Source: Isotricha intestinalis
Taxonomy: Eukaryota > Ciliophora > Litostomatea > Vestibuliferida > Isotrichidae
NCBI GenBank assembly: GCA_023807065.1
Contig: JAJJLU010000405.1
Location: 1 to 52,138 of the forward strand
Length of the DNA: 52,138 nucleotides
Reading direction: 5' to 3'
Shown one piece after another: positions 47,080-52,138 of this stretch. The notes beneath the pieces are model-generated. The model did no database searches. It saw only the letters and a program-made list of their open reading frames with translations, and had not been told where the DNA came from. Each line of letters begins with the position of its first letter. Position 1 is the first letter of the stretch. The translations under genes were made by a program, and so were the position numbers.

Positions 47080-47760
47080 ATTTTTGGTGGTTTTGGTTTT
47101 TCTTTTATAAATATCCTTTAAACTTTGAATTTGAAAAAATAGGTTTTTAATTATATAATCTATCCAAGAAGATGATATTTTCTTCATATGAATCATTCTT
47201 TTATGAAAATGATATGAATAAATATTTTTTGAATTTTTTTCTTTAATATCTCACTAAAATTTTCTTTTAATATAATATATTAAAAAAAGTGTTTGTATAT
47301 TATATTTATTAGGTTTTAATATATTAGAATCTTTTCATCATTTATTTTTTGATAAAAAAGAATTAAATCTAAAAGACATGTTTTTTCTAAAAAAAAAATA
47401 AGACTAATTTTTCTTAAAAGTATTATTGATTTATCTATTATAATATTTTTTAATAGTTTAATTGAATTTCATATAATAATTGTTTAATTTATAAAAGATT
47501 CTCCAACTTATAAAAGAAATGTTATTTCTAATTGTTCTTTTTTTGCTAATTATATTTAACTCTTTGTTTTTTGTTATTTACATATTTTTTGTTTTCTCAT
47601 TTCATCATATGAAATAAAAGTATATTCATTTTTTCATCTTCATTTTTTTGAATAATAACCATCTTCTTTATTGTTTTTCTGATTTGGTATTTTATTAATT
47701 ACAGTTTTGCATTCATTTTTTATTATTTCATTTAATCCTATATTTTTTGTCATTTTTTTT
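47080..47760 (-). pseudogene. Decayed minus-strand protein gene, family unknown
   Basis: Starts near 47753 with MTKNIGLNEIIKNECKTVIN, then KIPNQKNNKEDGYYSKK, two TGA codons, and NEYTFISYDEMRKQKICK with a TAA. The distal end (about 47240-47085) reads HFHKRMIHMKKISSSWIDYI, then IKNLFFQIQSLKDIYKRK. The middle is broken by stops and frame changes. Size would fit a ~225-residue protein. I recognise no domain. Confidence 0.45.
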
Positions 47761-48502
47761 AGGAATAATTTTATAAGATTTTTTAAATGCCTTCTCTTTA
47801 TAAGAAGAAATAGTTTTTATTTTAAATAATGAGTTGTTATTCCTTTATTAATGTAATTTAAAAAAAATAATTGTTTTATTAGTATGTATCATTTCAAATT
47901 AAATTTACCTTTTAATTGTGTTTGTGCTAGTATATACATTCTATTTTATATAATCAATTTCTTTAATTATAGGCAATTATTTTTAAATCAAAAAATAATA
48001 AGTCAAAATTTATTTTAATAAATAAAAAATAATTTAAATAATTAAAAAAAAATAATTATCACAAAATTAAAAAAAAATTAAGTTTCCAAAAACTAATTTC
48101 AACTCTATATCAAGAATATCTGAAAAATAAAACAAATATTCTCTAATACACACAACTTTTCACAAATCTATATTATCCCATAATAGTAAAAATATGAAAA
48201 TTTCTTAATTTAAAAAAAAAAAACATAAAATATAGATAAAATAAAATATTTAAATTAATATCTAATAAATTAAATTAAAATTAATATCCATAAAAAAACC
48301 TAAAAATTAAAAAAACCAACATTCCAAAAATAAACCTAATAATAATAAAAAAATATTAATCCTAAAATTCAATTTCAAAACCTAAATAACAACATCCTAA
48401 AAAATCGATAAATGTCCCTTAAACTATTTTATCAATAAACCTTAAAAAAAAATCAAAAAAAAAAAAATAAATAATTATCATTTAAAAAAAAATAATAAAA
48501 TC
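47761..48502. other. Non-coding upstream region of Hsp90
   Basis: From about 48050 the plus strand changes character: it is A/C-biased with few G and few T runs (words such as AAACCTAAATAACAACATCC). No frame is readable. This is likely the promoter and leader region of the Hsp90 gene. Confidence 0.4.
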
Positions 48503-48515
48503 GAATGTTCTAGAC
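48503..48515 (+). promoter_or_regulatory. Heat-shock-element-like site upstream of Hsp90
   Basis: GAATGTTCTAGAC holds GAA-nn-TTC-nn-GA, two perfect alternating nGAAn units and a third with A to C at its last base. It lies 68 nt before the Hsp90 ATG in sequence that otherwise has almost no such G/C words. HSF binding to such arrays is conserved across eukaryotes. Position and gene fit well. Binding is inferred. Confidence 0.6.
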
Positions 48516-48582
48516 TTCAAAAAACCCAATATTTAATTGGAATTTGGAAAAACAAAAACATAAAAGAAAAAAGAAGAAAAAA

Positions 48583-50826
48583 ATGACATCTGAAGAACCA
48601 AAAACTGAAGAAGCTAATACATTTAACTTCAATGCTGACATAAACCAATTATTATCCTTAATCATTAACACCTTTTATTCAAACAAGGAAATATTCTTAA
48701 GAGAATTGATTTCAAACTCAAGTGATGCTTTAGACAAAATAAGATACATGTCAATCACTGATCCTTCAGTATTAGCAAACGAAGAGAAATTATTTATAAG
48801 AATAATCCCAGATAAAACAAATAATACATTAACAATATGGGATTCAGGAATTGGAATGACTAAAACAGATTTAATAAATAACTTAGGTACAATAGCTCGT
48901 TCAGGAACAAGACAATTTATGGAACTTTTAAGTGCTGGTGCTGATATAAGTATGATAGGACAATTTGGTGTTGGTTTCTATTCATCTTATTTAGTTGCTA
49001 ATAAAGTTGTTGTTATCAGTAAAAGCAATGATGATGAACAATATAGATGGGAATCTATTGCTAATGCTACTTTCTCTGTTGTTAAAGATACTATTGCTGA
49101 TGATAAAAGCAATGCAATTGGAAGAGGAACAAAAATCATTCTTTATTTAAAAGATGAATGTGTAGAATATTTAGAAGAAAGAAAATTAAAAGACCTTATT
49201 AAAAAACATTCTGAATTCATCTCCTTCCCTATTGAATTATGGATTGAAAAAACTACTGAAAAAGAAGTCGATGATGATGATGATGATGAAAAAAAAGAAG
49301 AAAAAAAAGATGAAGAAAAAAAAGAAGGTGAAGAAAAAAAAGAAGGTGAAGAAAAAAAAGAAGGAGAAGAAAAAAAAGAAGGAGAAGAAAAAAAAGAAGA
49401 AGAAGGACCTAAAGTAGAAGATGCTAAAGAAGAAAAAAAAGAAAAAAAGAAAAAGAAAATAAAAGAAGTTTCACATGAATTTGAAAGAATAAATAACACT
49501 AAACCAATATGGTTAAGAAAAAAAGAAGATGTAACAAAAGAAGAATATGCAAACTTCTACAAATCAATAACAAATGATTGGGAAGATCATTTAGCATGTA
49601 TTCATTTCACAATGGAAGGACATTTAGAAATTAAAGGAATATTGTTTGTTCCTAAAAGAGCTCCTTTCGATTTATTTGAAGCTAAAAAAAAGAAAACTAA
49701 TCTTAAATTATATGTAAGAAGAGTTTTCATTATGGATGATTGTGATGAATTAATTCCTGAATATTTAGGTTTTATTAGAGGAGTTATTGACTCTGATGAT
49801 TTACCTTTAAATATTTCCAGAGAAAGTTTACAACAAAATAAAATTTTAAAAGCCATTAAAAAAGCTGTCACTAAAAAATGTATTGAATTATTCTTCCAAA
49901 TTGTAGAAAATGCTGAAGACTTTAAAAAATTCTATGAACAATTTTCTAAAAATATTAAATTAGGAATTCATGAAGATGCAACAAATAGAGCAAAATTAGC
50001 AGAATTATTAAGATATTATTCAACTAAATCAGGAGAAGAAATGGTTAGTTTTAAACAATATATTGAAAGAATGCAACCAAATCAAAAATATATTTATTAT
50101 ATTACTGGAGAATCAAAAGCAGTTGTCGCAGCATCACCATTTATTGAAAAATTAAAAGAAAAAGGAATAGAAGTATTATATTTAACAGATCCAATAGATG
50201 AATATTCTATTCAACAATTAAAAGATTTCGATGGAAAGCAATTAAAATGTTGTTCAAAAGAAGGATTAGATTTAGAAGATACAGAAGAAGAGAAAAAAGC
50301 TTTTGAAGAATTAAAAACACAATTTGAACCAGTATGTAAGAAAATAAAGGAAATATTAGACAATAAAGTAGAAAAAGTTGTAGTAGGAGAAAGATTAGAT
50401 GAATCACCATGTGTATTAGTAACAAGTGAATTCGGTTGGACTGCAAATATGGAAAGAATAATGAAAGCACAAGCATTAAGAGATAATTCAATGACTTCAT
50501 ATATGGTTTCTAAAAAAACTCTTGAAATTAACCCTAAACATGGTATTATTAAAGAATTAAAAACTCAATTAGATAAAGATGCTAATTCAAGTAATATTAA
50601 AGATACTGTTTGGTTATTATATGATACTTCTCTTTTAAATTCTGGTTTCGGTATTGAAGATCCTAATACTTTCGCTAAAAGAATGTATAAAATGATTCTT
50701 TTCGGATTACAAGATGATACTGAAGCACCTGCTACTGAAAATAAAGATGCTGGAGAAGCCAAAAAAGAAGAAAAACCTGAAGAAAAGAAAGAAGCTCCTA
50801 ATTCTTTCCTTGAACAAATTGATTAA
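48583..50826 (+). CDS. HSP90: Cytosolic Hsp90 chaperone
   Basis: 747 residues. The frame is open 13 codons further upstream, but the first ATG is at 48583 ([10 protein letters not shown]), which puts the conserved [20 protein letters not shown] at the expected place. The GHKL ATPase site is complete: [13 protein letters not shown] (catalytic Glu ~41, Asn ~45), DSGIGMT and [10 protein letters not shown] charged linker with (EEKKEG)n follows, then the middle domain ([14 protein letters not shown] with catalytic-loop Arg) and the C-terminal dimerisation domain. No signal peptide or KDEL, so cytosolic. The last residues are NSFLEQID in place of the usual MEEVD, which normally docks TPR co-chaperones. 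Codons are G/C-richer than neighbours, as expected for high expression. A heat-shock-element-like site lies upstream. Confidence 0.97.
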   Translation: MTSEEPKTEEANTFNFNADINQLLSLIINTFYSNKEIFLRELISNSSDALDKIRYMSITDPSVLANEEKLFIRIIPDKTNNTLTIWDSGIGMTKTDLINNLGTIARSGTRQFMELLSAGADISMIGQFGVGFYSSYLVANKVVVISKSNDDEQYRWESIANATFSVVKDTIADDKSNAIGRGTKIILYLKDECVEYLEERKLKDLIKKHSEFISFPIELWIEKTTEKEVDDDDDDEKKEEKKDEEKKEGEEKKEGEEKKEGEEKKEGEEKKEEEGPKVEDAKEEKKEKKKKKIKEVSHEFERINNTKPIWLRKKEDVTKEEYANFYKSITNDWEDHLACIHFTMEGHLEIKGILFVPKRAPFDLFEAKKKKTNLKLYVRRVFIMDDCDELIPEYLGFIRGVIDSDDLPLNISRESLQQNKILKAIKKAVTKKCIELFFQIVENAEDFKKFYEQFSKNIKLGIHEDATNRAKLAELLRYYSTKSGEEMVSFKQYIERMQPNQKYIYYITGESKAVVAASPFIEKLKEKGIEVLYLTDPIDEYSIQQLKDFDGKQLKCCSKEGLDLEDTEEEKKAFEELKTQFEPVCKKIKEILDNKVEKVVVGERLDESPCVLVTSEFGWTANMERIMKAQALRDNSMTSYMVSKKTLEINPKHGIIKELKTQLDKDANSSNIKDTVWLLYDTSLLNSGFGIEDPNTFAKRMYKMILFGLQDDTEAPATENKDAGEAKKEEKPEEKKEAPNSFLEQID
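49312..49401 (+). repeat. 18-nt tandem repeat in the Hsp90 charged linker
   Basis: Five copies of an 18-nt unit encoding EEKKEG (last copy EEKKEE), with GGT/GGA differences between copies. The charged linker is known to vary in length among Hsp90s. This one seems to have grown by slippage. Confidence 0.85.
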
Positions 50827-52086
50827 TTTTCGTTTTTGCTTCGTTTTTGTATTTTTTTGTTTATTAATTAAATAAATTAATTATATTAAAAAAAATTTTT
50901 TTTCAAAACGTTTTTTTTTTTTGCTTTTTTTGATTAAGGTTTTGAAATTCATAAAACACTTAAAAAGAAATATTTATCTTTAAAATTTTTTTTTAAATTA
51001 ATTTAATTTAATAATAATTATTTAATTAAACTATAGAATTTATTATTATGATGACAATTAACAATACAAATTAAATTTATTATTAATATGGAAAATTTAT
51101 ATTTATAAAAATTTTAAAATTCATTTTTCCAAATTTAAAAAATAAATTTATATTTATATACAAATAAATATTTAAATTTATAAAATTATAAATTTTTTGA
51201 AAAATTTTAATGGGTTATTTATTTTTATGTTTTTAATAAAAACAATTTTTTCTTAAAATTAAAATATTAATTTTAAAATCAAAAAATATTCTAATTCCAT
51301 TAACAACAAACATTTATACCATTTTGAGAAGGAAGAATAATAATGATGAATTAAAATTCTTTTATTGTAAATAACTTCTATCATCAATATTCTTAATATA
51401 AAAGTTTTATATTTCTAAACAGCTTAAATTTAAATGAATTACTTTTAAAAAAATGTAATTCAATAGTTTATTACAAAAGTAAAATACAATCTATAATAGT
51501 ATCTTATAAAATATTTTGCAAAATATAATTCATATAAGTTAATCCTGTAAATTTACTCTATGAAAAAGAAAATTAATTATGATTTATTTTTAAATTCTTT
51601 GATTAAAACAATAATTCTAATTTATTTAATCTATTGATCTGATAATATTTTAGAGTATCATATTTTTTATGAATATAATGTTAATTGAGTACTATTATTA
51701 TTATATTATTCACTCATTTCAATTAATCTCAAATTAATTATTAACTATATAATTGATTAAATAATTTTAATATTTAAAAATAAATGATTTGTATTTTATA
51801 GACTTTTTCAGAATTAACAATTTTTATAAGAGTTAAATTGTGTTCTTTTATTAATATTTATAATAAACATTATTATAATTTGATTAAAAAAATGATAAGA
51901 AGATTATTATTTTTTTATATTAGATTTATTAAAAAATAATGTTTGCAAATTAATATTTTTGAAATAAAATAACCAGATAAATATATATCAAAATATAATT
52001 TTATTATAAAATTAAAAATTTCATTAATAATTCAATTTAATGTTTTTAATAACAAAAATAAACGATAAAATATAATTTATAAAAAT
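50827..52086. other. Gene-free subtelomeric region
   Basis: About 1.26 kb between Hsp90 and the telomere with stops in all frames. It starts with the Hsp90 3' region (TTTTCGTTTTTGCTTCGTTTTTG, with a short repeated GCTTCGTTTTT-type word and a T10 run at 50912). It then becomes featureless A/T with a repeated AAATTTATATTTATA (about 51094 and 51144). No gene, RNA or element is seen. Confidence 0.6.
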
Positions 52087-52138
52087 GGGGATTGGGGATT
52101 GGGGATTGGGGATTGGGGATTGGGGATTGGGGATTGGG
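52087..52138 (+). repeat. Telomere: (GGGGATT)7 plus GGG
   Basis: Fifty-two bases of perfect 7-nt repeat to the window end. The G-rich strand runs 5' to 3' toward the terminus, the orientation of a true chromosome end. It begins abruptly after A/T DNA (ATAAAAAT|GGGG). Confidence 0.95.

Noticed and set aside
49143..49499. Minus-strand Ser/Phe-rich frame and plus-strand poly-Lys frame in Hsp90
   Set aside because: Shadow frames of the EEKKEG repeat.
1..52138. tRNA, rRNA, CRISPR or insertion sequences
   Set aside because: No GGTTCGA-type B box, rRNA word, spaced repeat array or transposase frame was found by eye on either strand.

Overview
The window looks like the end of a ciliate macronuclear chromosome. 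It is extremely A+T-rich, densely packed with short intergenic spacers (48 nt between one divergent pair, 39 nt between one tandem pair), and ends at 52087-52138 in a perfect tandem array of the 7-mer GGGGATT running off the right edge, which reads as a telomere. The left edge has no telomere, so the chromosome continues there or the window was cut. Intact genes follow the standard code: Gln is CAA, no long gene contains an in-frame TAA/TAG/TGA, and all three stops terminate genes (mostly TAA; TAG at 35998; TGA at 36531). Introns are tiny (24-47 nt, GT-AG). A 7-nt GGGGATT (CCCCAAT-type) telomere, standard code, tiny introns and a bacterial-looking flavin oxidoreductase together point to a litostome, perhaps a rumen ciliate related to Entodinium. 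That placement is inference from memory, not a database result.

Layout. 1-7.3 kb: unknown low-complexity proteins, a decayed Rab-like GTPase and an intact TBC (Rab-GAP) gene that needs three introns. 7.5-11.6 kb (minus strand): an arrestin-domain protein, an NAD(P)H-quinone-oxidoreductase-like flavoprotein and a major facilitator transporter. 12-18 kb: an RRM/KH RNA-binding protein, a ciliate-type unknown protein and a vacuolar-sorting-receptor-like type I membrane protein, separated by decayed coding stretches. 18-28 kb: an EF-hand coiled-coil protein, a UBL/B-box/kelch protein, a probable lipid-anchored IQ-like protein, a calmodulin-like protein, a cyclic-nucleotide-binding-domain protein and an SF-assemblin (basal-body fibre) protein. 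28-33 kb: a full-length ABCA transporter. 33-36.5 kb: an unusual ~200-nt G+C-rich island, an AIM24-family membrane protein and an ankyrin protein. 36.5-44.7 kb: small zinc-binding, Asn-rich and coiled-coil proteins, a second arrestin, a small two-helix membrane protein (possibly EMC5-like), and the remnants of a kinesin, a queuine tRNA-ribosyltransferase and ribosomal protein uS4/RPS9. 44.7-50.8 kb: a CCCH/RING protein and an Hsp90 with a heat-shock-element-like site in front. 50.8-52.1 kb: gene-free subtelomere, then the telomere.

Functionally the set leans to membrane traffic (TBC GAP, two arrestins, VSR-like receptor), Ca2+/cAMP-type signalling, cortical cytoskeleton and transport. These are unrelated housekeeping and signalling genes in ciliate order, not an operon. 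I found no CRISPR, tRNA, rRNA or transposon, and no clear multi-gene system. The most unusual large-scale signal is the spacers: about nine hold decayed but still readable genes. In the ones that can be aligned, the damage is nonsense at probable Gln or Trp positions plus single-base indels.
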